64,000 bases of DNA from Alphaproteobacteria bacterium (GCA_030147745.1 JASBUS010000094.1:62001-126000); one strand, 5' to 3'. Positions 37,129 to 46,220 are shown, counted from the stretch's first letter. Made by a program: numbers and translations. Notes: a model not told the origin generated them from the sequence alone.

Positions 37129-37935
37129 TTACGCGGTTGCGGCGTCAGTTGCGAAAGGAAGCTGTGTGTCTTCTTCCATAGCTACGTTGTTCGCCGCTTT
37201 AAGCTTTTTTGCAGCTGGCTTTTTCGGGCTTGATTTCATTTCTTGACCAAGCGCTGATGTCGGGCTGATTGTGCCGTGCAATTGTGCGCCAGCTTCAACA
37301 GAAAGTTCACCATATGAAATTGTACCGCTAACAACTGCGCTGCTGCGTAGTGTCAAACGACCGTGAACAATCAAGTCACCTTCGAATTTACCAGAAATTG
37401 TTGCTTCTTGAATTTCAACTGTACCGTAGAATGTACCTTGTTCATAGATATCAAGGATTGCTGCACCTTTAAGAGCTGCTTCAACTGTACCTTCAACGAT
37501 CAAATGGTCACATGAATCAATTTCACCTGACATGTTAATGCCTTGGCCAACAACCAATTTACGGCCTGTATCACGGTCATAGCTATTCGCGCTAGAAACT
37601 GAGCTGCTGAATGTTGAACCAGAGTTATATGATGTAGAACCTGCGTTATAAGCTGCGCTGCGCGCGATCGCTGGCGTAACAACTTCATTTGTGCTTTCAA
37701 CTTTATCTTCTTTAAGATCCATTGTCTTTTTCTCTTCTTCTTGAGGTTGGCTAGCGGAATCGCTTTGATCCTGCTTGGTATTTAATACATGCTGTGTTTG
37801 CAGAAAACTTGCCGGGCTTTTCATGACAGATTTAACATCATATTCAGCTGCATCAGACGCCGCTGGAGTAGATGTGTCTTTTTCTGTCGATGTTTCTGTG
37901 CTCGGTTCACTTGCTGACTTTGGTCTATGAAACAT
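37129..37935 (-). CDS. Bactofilin
   Basis: Polymer-forming cytoskeletal protein. The central bactofilin beta-helix spans about residues 120-225, with repeating short strands such as SGEIDSCDHLIVEGTVEA, GTVEIQEATISGKFEGD and GTISYGELSVEAGAQLHGTIS. Both flanks are disordered: an N-terminal 115 residues rich in Ser/Thr/Glu with SYNSGSTFSSSVSS repeats, and a Lys/Ala tail. The N-terminal extension is longer than in Caulobacter BacA/BacB. AAAGGGA is the ribosome site. No peptidoglycan hydrolase gene is adjacent. Confidence 0.9.
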   Translation of the reverse strand: MFHRPKSASEPSTETSTEKDTSTPAASDAAEYDVKSVMKSPASFLQTQHVLNTKQDQSDSASQPQEEEKKTMDLKEDKVESTNEVVTPAIARSAAYNAGSTSYNSGSTFSSSVSSANSYDRDTGRKLVVGQGINMSGEIDSCDHLIVEGTVEAALKGAAILDIYEQGTFYGTVEIQEATISGKFEGDLIVHGRLTLRSSAVVSGTISYGELSVEAGAQLHGTISPTSALGQEMKSSPKKPAAKKLKAANNVAMEEDTQLPFATDAATA

Positions 37936-38247
37936 AATGCATTCCCTTTGACTGAATTAAATAATCATTTATCAAATTCTTATACTCACCACTAGCCAGG
38001 TCGGCATACCCCCATATGACCCTATACATAGACATGTATAATGGTCAAAGATCTGTCCGTAAAACGAACCTGTCCGTTTCGATGATGATGCGACTTTAGC
38101 AAGGGAAATGGACGCATGCAAGTTTAAAAAATAAAAATTTTCATGTTTTCCATAGTTCATTTTGCACCCTTGCCTTTTGTGGATTTTTCCTATATAAAAT
38201 AAGCACTTAGATCAATCATTTACGAAACGATACGGCCTAAATTAAAA
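37936..38247. other. Intergenic region between divergent bactofilin and nth
   Basis: 312 bases without a supported gene. It is AT-rich and probably holds both divergent promoters. CTGTCCGT occurs twice (38053-38060 and 38070-38077), the second inside a weak AAACG/CGTTT inverted repeat (38062-38079), which could be an operator. A 62-codon minus-strand frame overlaps it but is not protein-like. Confidence 0.3.
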
Positions 38248-38880
38248 ATGAACAAACAAGATGTCATCGGATTTTTCTCCACGCTTCAGCGCCTTAATCC
38301 TGAGCCTGAGGGCGAGCTAGATTGGGTTAATCCATTCACCCTTCTCGTCGCTGTTGTGCTCTCAGCGCAGGCAACCGATGTCGGCGTTAATAAAGCAACT
38401 GGCCCTTTATTTGCGGTCGCCGATACGCCCGAGAAAATGTATGCCCTTGGGGAAGAAAAAATACGTGACTATATTAAGACCATTGGCCTATTTAACACCA
38501 AGGCGAAAAATGTCTATAAACTTTGCGAAATTCTAATCAATGAGTATAACAGCGAAGTCCCACAGAATCGTGATGCGCTTGTCAAGCTGCCAGGTGTTGG
38601 CCGCAAAACGGCGAATGTTGTCTTAAATATCGCCTTTGGGCAGCCGACGATTGCCGTTGATACGCATCTTTTCCGCGTTAGCAACCGTACAGGCCTCGCC
38701 AAGGCAAAAACACCTGAAGCCGTTGAGAAGAAATTAGAAAAAGCGATTCCTGCAGAATTTATGCGTCATGCGCATCATTGGTTGATTTTACATGGCCGTT
38801 ATATTTGTAAAGCCCGCAAGCCTGATTGTGCAAATTGCCCTGTTTATGCCTATTGCGGCTTTAAAGACAAAACCGCTTAA
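38248..38880 (+). CDS. nth: Endonuclease III
   Basis: DNA glycosylase/AP lyase for oxidised pyrimidines. The helix-hairpin-helix LPGVGRKTANVV (about 112-123) holds the catalytic Lys, and the catalytic Asp follows in AVDTHLFRV. Four Cys near the C-terminus (C-x6-C-x2-C-x5-C in ICKARKPDCANCPVYAYC) bind the 4Fe-4S cluster. Length 210 is standard. Confidence 0.95.
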   Translation: MNKQDVIGFFSTLQRLNPEPEGELDWVNPFTLLVAVVLSAQATDVGVNKATGPLFAVADTPEKMYALGEEKIRDYIKTIGLFNTKAKNVYKLCEILINEYNSEVPQNRDALVKLPGVGRKTANVVLNIAFGQPTIAVDTHLFRVSNRTGLAKAKTPEAVEKKLEKAIPAEFMRHAHHWLILHGRYICKARKPDCANCPVYAYCGFKDKTA

Positions 38881-38888
38881 GTCACATA

Positions 38889-39413
38889 TTAGAAATTACG
38901 TGGGCCATAGACCGCTTGGTAACCGCGCGTCAAAAAAGTTTCGATCTTACGCGCCATGAAATAGGCGTTAATCACGACATCCGTTTTGTAATAAGGCGCC
39001 TTTGGATCATCCACATTCGCTTCATAGAGCATATAAAGCGCGTTCATGACTTTTAATTGCTGATCTGTCCGGCATTCCTTAAGCAGATAATCGATATCTT
39101 CTTGCACCTGCCCTAACAATAAACGTGCCATGCGCTGATTTGTAATGCCATGCAAAGCCGCAGTGTCTGGATCATATCCTTCAAGCATTTTGACATAGGC
39201 TTTACGCATATCAAGCTGAACATTAAAAACCGCGTCACTGAAATCTTCTGGTACGCCATTATCTTCCCATGGGTGAGAATTTATCCAGGGATGCACGGAA
39301 ACATCGTGCCAGACATCTTCTAAGGACAAACTCATTGGGCCCGCTTGGTCAGTGAATGTGCGGCATAAGCGCGCAAAAGGTAATTTATCTTTCTTCTCTT
39401 CAGCAATACTCAT
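38889..39413 (-). CDS. Unknown protein, HPW-motif pair, second copy (174 aa)
   Basis: I start at 39413, where AAAGGA lies 9 bases upstream; the longer frame would begin in the preceding gene. It is a soluble helical protein clearly related to its upstream neighbour: LCRxF near residues 17-21, HPWIxxHPWxxNGxPxxF (about 41-58), and GYDPDTA corresponding to SYDPETA. The C-terminal parts diverge. It follows its paralogue by 4 bases, so both are co-translated. No known family. Confidence 0.7.
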   Translation of the reverse strand: MSIAEEKKDKLPFARLCRTFTDQAGPMSLSLEDVWHDVSVHPWINSHPWEDNGVPEDFSDAVFNVQLDMRKAYVKMLEGYDPDTAALHGITNQRMARLLLGQVQEDIDYLLKECRTDQQLKVMNALYMLYEANVDDPKAPYYKTDVVINAYFMARKIETFLTRGYQAVYGPRNF

Positions 39414-39417
39414 GAAC

Positions 39418-39936
39418 TTAATATCCTTTTGGGCCTGAGCCACCTGGGTTGTTTTTCTTCGATATGATAAGAGACATGGTCATTCCCATAACCGGGGCAT
39501 ATGTCCCATAATAAGGTGACGATTCGTTGTCAAAATGCCTATTGAAAAATTCACGCGCGGCTTGGTCTAATTTCGCCATCTGCTCATCTGTAGCATGGCC
39601 TATGAAGTAAATTAGATCATCATTGCGCTGCTTCGCCAAAATACGTTCAAAATCACGCGCGGCACATTCATATTGATAAGCGGTTTCAGGATCATAACTT
39701 TTACACATCAGGGCGAATTCTTCACGAAGCTCACGCATGATATTAAATTCAAGGCCATCAAAGCTATCTGGAATGCCATTTTTCGACCATGGGTGGTTCG
39801 ATATCCAAGGATGGTATTTTGCCAGCATTTTTGTTGTGTCAAAGTCAGGCGACATGATCGCAGCCTGCGCATTAAAATTGCGGCAGAGCTTGGCATATAT
39901 ACCTGTGCGGCGAAGTCTTAAATCTTTTCCGGCCAT
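39418..39936 (-). CDS. Unknown protein, HPW-motif pair, first copy (172 aa)
   Basis: First of two tandem paralogues of nearly equal length (172 and 174 residues). The protein is soluble and helical, with LCRNF near 18-22, HPWISNHPWSKNGIPDSF (about 42-59) and SYDPETAYQYE (about 81-91). The double His-Pro-Trp motif is the family signature. A GGGGG-containing ribosome site precedes the ATG. The tail is Gly/Lys/Asn-rich. Function unknown; the conserved HPW motifs suggest a binding surface. Confidence 0.7.
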   Translation of the reverse strand: MAGKDLRLRRTGIYAKLCRNFNAQAAIMSPDFDTTKMLAKYHPWISNHPWSKNGIPDSFDGLEFNIMRELREEFALMCKSYDPETAYQYECAARDFERILAKQRNDDLIYFIGHATDEQMAKLDQAAREFFNRHFDNESSPYYGTYAPVMGMTMSLIISKKNNPGGSGPKGY

Positions 39937-39998
39937 GTGCGGCCCCCTGTTTTATAGTCTTATATATTTTTAATTATGAAATATATTGCATGGCGGAT

Positions 39999-40030
39999 AA
40001 AAAAAAGCAAGGCTAAATCAGCCTTGCTTT
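39999..40030 (-). terminator. Terminator of the odhA-odhB operon
   Basis: A 9-bp stem (AGCAAGGCT with AGCCTTGCT) and 5-base loop followed on the minus strand by eight T, about 25 bases after the odhB stop. Confidence 0.88.
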
Positions 40031-40055
40031 CTATCCCTAAACTTTAATCTTAGTC

Positions 40056-41261
40056 TTAGATTTCAAGAACCATACGCTGTGGTGCTTCCAAAGATTCCTT
40101 AATACGAACAAGGAAGGATACCGCTTCACGACCATCGATAATACGGTGATCATAAGACAATGCGATATACATCATTGGGCGCGCTTCAATTGAACCATTC
40201 GGCATAACCATTGGGCGTTGCTGAATTTTGTGCATGCCCAAAATACCTGATTGTGGTGCGTTCAAAATTGGTGTCGACATCAATGAACCAAATACACCGC
40301 CATTTGTGATGGTGAAGCTGCCGCCAGTCATATCTTCGATTGAGATTTTACCTTCGCGCGCTTTTGTACCCAAATCAACAATGCTGCTTTCAATATTCGC
40401 CATTGAACGGTTTTCACAGCCACGTAGAACCGGAACAATCAAGCCCTGTGGTGTTGAAACAGCTACGCCGATATCGCAGTAGTTTTTGTAAACGATTTCA
40501 TCGCCTTGAATTTCTGCATTTACCGCAGGGAATTCATTAAGCGCGTTCACACATGCCTTCACGAAGAAAGACATGAAGCCCAATTTTGTACCATGTTTCT
40601 TTTCAAACACGTCTTTATATTGGTTACGCATTTCCATGACAGCGGTCATGTCAACTTCGTTGAATGTCGTCAGCATCGCCGCTGTATTTTGTGCTTCTTT
40701 CAAGCGCTTCGCGATAGACTGACGTAGGCGTGTCATACGAACGCGCTCTTCACGTTCACCGGCTGCGCGCTGTGGCGCTGCTGGCACAGATACCGCCTGC
40801 GGCGCAGGTGTTTCTGCCGCTTTACCTTGGTTCGCCAAGAAGTTCTGTACGTCTTCTTTGATCAGACGGCCATCTTTACCTGTACCGGCAATCTTACTTG
40901 CGTCTAGGCTATGCTCATCAACCATTTTTTGAACCGCTGGTGACAATTTGTGACCGCTTGCATCGCTCTCATCCGCAACTTCTGGCGCCGCTGCTGCTGC
41001 CGCTGGCTTAGAATCATTTGCGACGGCTGATGCATCAATCTCACCAAGCAATGCGCCGACTTCAACATTTTCGCCTTCTTTAGCCGAAATTTTTACAATC
41101 ACGCCATCTGAAGGGGCATTCACTTCAAGTGTGACTTTGTCTGTTTCAAGCTCAACGATTGGCTCATCGGCTTTAACCGCTTCACCTTCCTTCTTCAACC
41201 ATGTTGCCACAGTTGCTTCTGATACTGATTCACCTAATGTCGGTACTAGAATTTCCGTCAT
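40056..41261 (-). CDS. odhB: 2-oxoglutarate dehydrogenase E2, dihydrolipoyl succinyltransferase
   Basis: Core subunit of the 2-oxoglutarate dehydrogenase complex. The 401 residues show one lipoyl domain with the lipoylated Lys in ETDKVTLEV (about 42), a peripheral subunit-binding domain ([33 protein letters not shown], about 105-137) and the catalytic domain with [13 protein letters not shown] (His about 373) and succinyl-specific N-terminal sequence. Follows odhA by about 130 bases and ends in a strong terminator. The E3 gene lpd is not in the window. Confidence 0.94.
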   Translation of the reverse strand: MTEILVPTLGESVSEATVATWLKKEGEAVKADEPIVELETDKVTLEVNAPSDGVIVKISAKEGENVEVGALLGEIDASAVANDSKPAAAAAAPEVADESDASGHKLSPAVQKMVDEHSLDASKIAGTGKDGRLIKEDVQNFLANQGKAAETPAPQAVSVPAAPQRAAGEREERVRMTRLRQSIAKRLKEAQNTAAMLTTFNEVDMTAVMEMRNQYKDVFEKKHGTKLGFMSFFVKACVNALNEFPAVNAEIQGDEIVYKNYCDIGVAVSTPQGLIVPVLRGCENRSMANIESSIVDLGTKAREGKISIEDMTGGSFTITNGGVFGSLMSTPILNAPQSGILGMHKIQQRPMVMPNGSIEARPMMYIALSYDHRIIDGREAVSFLVRIKESLEAPQRMVLEI

Positions 41262-41394
41262 TTATCTATCCTGGTCTTGTTAAGTTGTTATATTTAGCGT
41301 TTCTTTTCCAAAGTCCCGACATAACTATATAACGGCACAGAAAAAAAGAAACCCCACATTTTCATTTTTATCCGCGTTAATGCAGCGCCAAAGC

Positions 41395-44304
41395 TTAATA
41401 GCTTAGCGCCTCATCAACTAATTTAGCTTGCTCTTCGCCATGGCGTTTATTCGAACCCGTCGCAGGCGCAGCAGCCGCAGGACGACCAACATAACTTGCA
41501 CGACCTGCCTTGTGCTTCATTGCGCTCAGCGTTTCTTCGATATTTTCCATCGCGTAATGCCATGAACCTTGGTTTTTCGGCTCTTCTTGGCACCAAACGA
41601 CATCAGCATTCTTATAAGCCTGCATTTCTTCGATCAGTGATTTCACTGGCCATGGGAAAAGCTGTTCAACGCGCAAGATGACGACATCATATTGCTCGCG
41701 CTCGCGACGTGTTTGTAGAAGGTCGTAATAAACTTTACCTGAACAAAGCACGATGCGCTTAACCTTATCCGCCTTAACCAATTTATCGGCATCATCATCA
41801 CGCAAGACGCGGTGGAATGTGCTGTCACCCGTAAATTCACTGATGTTCGACACAGCCAATTTATGACGCAGCAATGATTTTGGCGACATGTTGATCATCG
41901 GCTTACGGAAGTCACGATGCATTTGACGGCGCAATGCGTGGAAGAAGTTCGCAGGTGTTGTAATGTTACAAATCTGCCAGTTATCTTCTGCCGACATTTG
42001 CAAGAAGCGCTCAAGACGTGCTGACGAGTGTTCAGGCCCCTGCCCTTCAAAACCATGCGGCAACAACATCACCAAACCTGACATACGCAGCCATTTTGAT
42101 TCACCTGATGAAATGAACTGGTCAATAATAACCTGCGCCATATTCACGAAGTCACCAAATTGCGCTTCCCAAATGGTCAATGTTTTTGGATCCGCCAATG
42201 AATAACCATATTCAAAACCAAGCACGGCAACTTCAGACAATGGACTGTCATGCACTTCGCATTTACGCTGGTCTGGTTTGATATGTTGCAGCGGGATAAA
42301 TTTATCATTTGTTGCTTGATCATACAGAATCGCGTGACGATGCGAGAATGTACCGCGGCCGACATCCTGACCTGATAGACGCAATGCGAAATCGTCATTC
42401 AGCAATGTGCCATAAGCAAGGCCTTCAGCCATTGCCCAGTCAAAACCTTCGCCTGTTTCAAGCATTTGTTCTTTTGCTTTGAACTGACGCGCGATTTTTG
42501 AGTTGATGTTAAAATCAGCAGGAACGTCGATTAACTTTTTGCCAACTTGACGCAAGACATCTTCACTGACCGCTGTCGTACCGCGGCGATCATCACCAGA
42601 AGCAACTTTTAGGCCGGTCCAAGCACCTTCGAGGAAGTCCGCTTTATTTGGTTTATATGATTTTGTCGCTTCAAAAGCTTCTTCAAGATAAGCTGTAAAT
42701 TCATCAACCATCTTATCCGCTTCGCCTGCAGCCAATACGCTTTCGCCTTCTAATTTATCGGCGTAAATTTTGCGTGTTGTTTCATGCGTGCTGATTTTCT
42801 TATACATCACTGGCTGTGTAAAGCTTGGCTCGTCACCTTCGTTATGGCCGTGACGGCGGTAACAGAAGATATCGATCACGACGTCTTTATTAAATGTCTG
42901 ACGGAATTCAGTCGCGATACGTGAGACATGCACAACCGCTTCTGGGTCATCACCATTCACATGGAAGATAGGCGCAGACAGCATTTTCGCCACGTCTGTA
43001 CAATATGGGCCAGAGCGACCAAATTTAGGTGTTGTTGTGAAACCAATTTGGTTGTTAATCACGATATGCACTGTACCGCCAACGCGATAACCAGGCAGCT
43101 CAGAGATCATCAATGTTTCCGCGACAATACCTTGACCTGCGAAAGCCGCGTCACCATGGAGCAACATCGGCATAACTTTTGTGCCATCTGTGTCGCCGCG
43201 CTGAACTTGTTTCGCACGTACTTTACCGACCACAACTGGGTTTACAACTTCCAAATGTGATGGGTTCGCGGTCAATGACAAGTGAATAACATTGCCATCA
43301 AAGTCGCGGTCAGATGATGTCCCTAAGTGGTATTTCACATCGCCTGATCCTTGTACATCTTCAGGTGTTGACGAGTTGCCTTGGAATTCAGAGAAGACAG
43401 CTGTGAACGGCTTGCCCATAACGTTAGTCAACACATTCAAACGACCACGGTGCGCCATACCAAGGACAATTTCCTCTAGGCCCATTTGACCGCCGCGCTT
43501 CATGATTTGTTCAATCGCAGGAATAACAGATTCACCGCCATCCAAACCAAAACGCTTTGTGCCTGTATATTTCGTGTTTAGGAATTTTTCGAATGTTTCT
43601 GCCGCAACAATACGCTGATAAATCGCGCGCTTACCATTCACAGTGAAATCTGTTTGGTTACGTGGCGCTTCGATGCGCTGTTGGATCCATGATTTTTCTT
43701 CTGGATCAGATAGATGTGAAAATTCAACACCAATGGTCTGGCAGTAGATTTCTTTCAGCGCGAGGATGATTTCATCCAATGTCGCATATTCCATACCCAA
43801 TACGCCGTTCAGGAAGATTTTGCGGCCATAATCGCTGGCTGTGAAACCGTAATGCGCAGGATCTAATTCAGGATGATATTCTTTTTCTTTAAGCGCCAAT
43901 GGATCAAGATCAGCAATTAAGTGACCACGTGCACGGAAAGCACGAATAAGCATCAAAGCGCGCACAGAGTCATTTGCCGCTTGCTTAATTGCGTTTTCAT
44001 CAACATTCGCTGGCGTACCTGCACTTGCTTGTACCAAGCTTGCCGCTGCGCCCTGATGAACATGTGTCGCTTTTTCAAATGATGAGAATGAATTTTTCGC
44101 GCGCTTATTTTCTTCTGGTGTCCAGCTTGCACCATTAAGCTCTTTTAAAATCGCGACTTCGTTGTCATTCAACTGAGAGAAGAACTGTTTCCAGCTGCCG
44201 TCGACCTTGTTTGGGTTAATTAAAAACTGACTATATAAATGCGCAATATATTCAGCGTTAATGCCTGTTAGAATGGTTTCTAGGTCTTTTTCGAGTGCTG
44301 TCAT
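41395..44304 (-). CDS. odhA: 2-oxoglutarate dehydrogenase E1
   Basis: Thiamine-diphosphate-dependent decarboxylase subunit. The 969 residues include the N-terminal E1o tail (YIAHLYSQFLINPNKVDGSWKQFF) for E2 binding, GMAHRGRLNVLTNVMGKP, HLSLTANPSHLEVVNPVVVGK, HGDAAFAGQGIVAETL, the NNQIGFTT motif and the RRHGHNEGDEPSFTQP motif. The C-terminal transketolase-like region has RRMSGLVMLLPHGFEGQGPEHSSARLERFLQ-type residues. Length is normal. It is transcribed with odhB; the upstream small-gene pair has the same direction but a 126-base gap. Confidence 0.95.
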   Translation of the reverse strand: MTALEKDLETILTGINAEYIAHLYSQFLINPNKVDGSWKQFFSQLNDNEVAILKELNGASWTPEENKRAKNSFSSFEKATHVHQGAAASLVQASAGTPANVDENAIKQAANDSVRALMLIRAFRARGHLIADLDPLALKEKEYHPELDPAHYGFTASDYGRKIFLNGVLGMEYATLDEIILALKEIYCQTIGVEFSHLSDPEEKSWIQQRIEAPRNQTDFTVNGKRAIYQRIVAAETFEKFLNTKYTGTKRFGLDGGESVIPAIEQIMKRGGQMGLEEIVLGMAHRGRLNVLTNVMGKPFTAVFSEFQGNSSTPEDVQGSGDVKYHLGTSSDRDFDGNVIHLSLTANPSHLEVVNPVVVGKVRAKQVQRGDTDGTKVMPMLLHGDAAFAGQGIVAETLMISELPGYRVGGTVHIVINNQIGFTTTPKFGRSGPYCTDVAKMLSAPIFHVNGDDPEAVVHVSRIATEFRQTFNKDVVIDIFCYRRHGHNEGDEPSFTQPVMYKKISTHETTRKIYADKLEGESVLAAGEADKMVDEFTAYLEEAFEATKSYKPNKADFLEGAWTGLKVASGDDRRGTTAVSEDVLRQVGKKLIDVPADFNINSKIARQFKAKEQMLETGEGFDWAMAEGLAYGTLLNDDFALRLSGQDVGRGTFSHRHAILYDQATNDKFIPLQHIKPDQRKCEVHDSPLSEVAVLGFEYGYSLADPKTLTIWEAQFGDFVNMAQVIIDQFISSGESKWLRMSGLVMLLPHGFEGQGPEHSSARLERFLQMSAEDNWQICNITTPANFFHALRRQMHRDFRKPMINMSPKSLLRHKLAVSNISEFTGDSTFHRVLRDDDADKLVKADKVKRIVLCSGKVYYDLLQTRREREQYDVVILRVEQLFPWPVKSLIEEMQAYKNADVVWCQEEPKNQGSWHYAMENIEETLSAMKHKAGRASYVGRPAAAAPATGSNKRHGEEQAKLVDEALSY

Positions 44305-44430
44305 TTTTTCACCACTTTTGTTGGATCAGTTCACTGTAAAATCGTATTATTCTTATATAAATAGAAATCTGTATTTAGCAAATAAACACTAACGCCTTCG
44401 GCGCGTTATACACTGCTAAAGCCATATGGC

Positions 44431-44967
44431 TTAGGCGCGCTTCTTAGCTTTTAACACATCGCTTAGGGCGTTTAAGGCATCATCTTCGGCGGGCGATGTA
44501 CGCATTTCTTTCTTAAGCTGCGGGTTTGCGATGCCGACAACCATATTTGAAAGCGCACCCCACATGCCTTTTTCATCTTCGTCTTCATTTTCATCGAATG
44601 CGCCGGCGATATAGGTCGCGATACCCATGACAAGTTCCTTATAGGCTTTAACTTCATTATCAACCAAACGGCCATCAAGCAATTTGATTGCCGCCGCGAC
44701 ATCATCTAATGCCGCTTCGCTTTCGCGTTCCCAATGCGGCCAATATTTTTCACGGCGCAAGGCTTCTTCCGCCATTTCAGATATAATCGGGCTTGAGGAA
44801 AACTTACCGATAGATTTTTTAAGGTAACGTTTTAGCGCCTCACGTTCCGCTTCATCCGCCTCACATGCGCCATCGTCATCAATATGGCTCATCCAGACGC
44901 CTACTTTATATAATGACCCTGCGAGGATATTTTGCTCATCAGGGTGAAAGATATGAAAGTCGGCCAT
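44431..44967 (-). CDS. Unknown acidic protein, tandem-pair second copy (178 aa)
   Basis: Soluble, acidic, mostly helical protein preceded by AAAGGA 8 bases before its ATG. It aligns with the upstream gene from end to near end: LYKVGVWMSHID versus PYRVGYWISQSD near the N-terminus, then a matching acidic E-x-E-x(3)-AL segment, a W-x-x-W pair and the L-x-x-x-IA helix. The C-terminus is replaced by an acidic linker (DENEDEDEKG) and a Lys/Ala-rich tail. No recognised family. Confidence 0.7.
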   Translation of the reverse strand: MADFHIFHPDEQNILAGSLYKVGVWMSHIDDDGACEADEAEREALKRYLKKSIGKFSSSPIISEMAEEALRREKYWPHWERESEAALDDVAAAIKLLDGRLVDNEVKAYKELVMGIATYIAGAFDENEDEDEKGMWGALSNMVVGIANPQLKKEMRTSPAEDDALNALSDVLKAKKRA

Positions 44968-45003
44968 TGGATAATCCTTTCTATGGATGTTTAAGACTTG
45001 CCT

Positions 45004-45570
45004 TTAAAACATATTTGCTGGTGGGATGGACAACACATCGGCAAGCTGACGCAGCGCCAGATATTCATCACCCGAGATGTTATAGAGATACGCACCAGTA
45101 CGCGGGGCACGGCCTTCGCGCCATGCATAAATACGCTCACGCACCATAACCCAAATTTTTTGAACGTCGGTTAGGAATGCGTCTTCATCAATTTCACGAT
45201 ATGCCAATGCTACAGACAAGCCAATTTCATAGAGATTTGAACGCAAGGCGTCCATTTCACGTGGTGGTAACTCATCCGATAATTTTGCGATTAACTGGCG
45301 ACATTCATTTGGCACAAGGCTTAAATTGCTTTGCCAGTCCAGCCATTTATCTTTATTTTCGACCGTTAGCTCCATAATACGCTGTACAAATTCAGACTTA
45401 CAGAAGTCTTCTGAATAGCCGCGCACGATTGTCGCCAAAGCCGCAAGTTCTTGCTCTTCGGACTCATCGCCACCCGTTGTATCGGATTGAGAAATCCAAT
45501 AGCCAACGCGGTAAGGCATTTTGACCAGCATATCTAGTTCTTCTTGTTCTAAACGCTCAATGAAATCCAT
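45004..45570 (-). CDS. Unknown acidic protein, tandem-pair first copy (188 aa)
   Basis: I start at the ATG at 45570, which has an AGCAGG site 6 bases ahead, instead of a GTG 15 bases upstream. Predicted soluble and helical. It shares a family with the following gene (YRVGYWISQSD, then acidic residues, W-x-x-W and a helix ending in ALAY). The pair is separated by 36 bases and transcribed together, upstream of odhA on the same strand. Function unknown; the Tyr-x-Val-Gly-x-Trp-(I/M)-Ser motif is the clearest family mark. Confidence 0.7.
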   Translation of the reverse strand: MDFIERLEQEELDMLVKMPYRVGYWISQSDTTGGDESEEQELAALATIVRGYSEDFCKSEFVQRIMELTVENKDKWLDWQSNLSLVPNECRQLIAKLSDELPPREMDALRSNLYEIGLSVALAYREIDEDAFLTDVQKIWVMVRERIYAWREGRAPRTGAYLYNISGDEYLALRQLADVLSIPPANMF

Positions 45571-45648
45571 GGCAGACCTGCTCACATAAATTGATTCAAA
45601 AACATCTAATAGAATATCACTTTACGCAGCGCATTAAAAGACGAAAGC

Positions 45649-45680
45649 AAAAAAAAGCAGGCGTTCCGAAGAACGCCTGC
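45649..45680 (-). terminator. Strong terminator with UUCG loop (unit C)
   Basis: A perfect 10-bp stem (GCAGGCGTTC with GAACGCCTGC) closed by CGAA on the plus strand, TTCG on the minus strand, is followed on the minus strand by eight T. There is no protein gene immediately upstream, so it must end another transcript. Confidence 0.9.
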
Positions 45681-45738
45681 CCGCATTATATAAGGCTCTA
45701 AATATAGTTTTCTAAAAATACTTTACATCTAATTCGCA
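45649..45738 (-). ncRNA. Candidate sigma-54-driven small RNA (unit C)
   Basis: From the -24/-12 site at 45749-45764, the expected start is at about 45738, giving an RNA of roughly 90 bases that ends in the UUCG-loop terminator. It carries only a 13-codon frame (from about 45739, M-R-I-R-C-K) without a ribosome site. Its first bases (minus-strand AUGCGAAUUAG, 45729-45739) are complementary to the stop-codon region of the small-protein mRNA of unit B. Strand and boundaries are inferred. Confidence 0.45.
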
Positions 45739-45748
45739 TCTTATAATA

Positions 45749-45764
45749 AGCAAAGCCTATGCCA
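45749..45764 (-). promoter_or_regulatory. Sigma-54 promoter candidate (unit C)
   Basis: Minus-strand TGGCATAGGCTTTGCT matches TGGCACR-N4-TTGCW at all positions but one (T for C at the sixth), with GG and GC 10 bases apart as required. A terminator lies 69-100 bases downstream. Confidence 0.5.
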
Positions 45765-45909
45765 CGTGCCATGCCAAGATTTTATCCATATATATCAATA
45801 ATTTATAAATTTTTACCATAATCTTAAATCATAGCAACCGTCCCGTTTTAGAACTATAGTTTTGTTCATTGTCGCAAAATGAAACGCCCCTACTATGCCG
45901 TATATTTTC

Positions 45910-45939
45910 AAAAAAAAAATCGCCGGCATTGCACCGGCG
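45910..45939 (-). terminator. Terminator of unit A
   Basis: A 6-bp GC-only stem (CGCCGG with CCGGCG, 7-base loop) is followed on the minus strand by A and ten T. It resembles the unit B terminator in stem sequence, which suggests common origin. Confidence 0.88.
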
Positions 45940-46018
45940 TTAATGTGGGATCAAGTAGGTATTTGTGTGTATGAGTCTGTGTGTTTTAAAATTCTGATCG
46001 AAGGGTCGTCACTTCAAA

Positions 46019-46139
46019 TTAAAATGGCAACATCATGCTGATATAATAATTTATGTTATTTGGAATAATCTGCTCAACATTTCCTACAAAAGCCGAAGCC
46101 ATCCCGACGCCTAAAACTGCATATATATAATTTCCCATT
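46019..46139 (-). pseudogene. Frameshifted copy of the 39-residue MGN...MMLPF small protein
   Basis: The ATG at 46139 has GAGGA 5 bases upstream. The frame begins M-G-N-Y-I-Y-A and continues as a hydrophobic segment to residue 19. In a run of four T (46080-46083) the reading frame shifts by one base relative to its homologue, giving a stop after 21 codons (stop at about 46074). Removing one base restores a homologue ending IPNNINYYISMMLPF with a stop at 46019. The promoter, ribosome site and terminator are intact, so it may be a recent break, a programmed shift, or a sequence error. Confidence 0.6.
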
Positions 46140-46193
46140 TCTTTTCCTCAAACTTATAAAAATAATCTATAAAAATTTAACCAATTTACATAA

Positions 46194-46209
46194 TGCAAAC
46201 AGTGTGCCA
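46194..46209 (-). promoter_or_regulatory. Sigma-54 promoter (unit A)
   Basis: Minus-strand TGGCACACTGTTTGCA is a full match to TGGCACR-N4-TTGCW with correct 10-base GG-GC spacing. The expected start at about 46183 leaves a leader of about 44 bases before the unit A ATG. Confidence 0.75.
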
Positions 46210-46220
46210 GTTTTACAAAT

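Larger units (their letters stand above)
45681..46018. other. Gene-free interval between terminators C and the unit A frame
   Basis: No supported protein gene. It contains the unit C promoter, the unit A terminator and CA-rich sequence (minus strand) that would form the unit A 3' untranslated region (about 45961-45990). Minus-strand frames of 19, 20 and 24 codons are present, but none has a ribosome site. Confidence 0.5.

Noticed and set aside
37972-38160. 62-codon minus-strand frame in the bactofilin-nth gap
   Set aside because: It has a passable AAGGG upstream, but the translation lacks protein-like features and it fills a likely divergent promoter region.
45670-45760. 24- and 13-codon frames in unit C
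   Set aside because: No ribosome site, and the 24-codon frame would start upstream of the predicted sigma-54 transcript.
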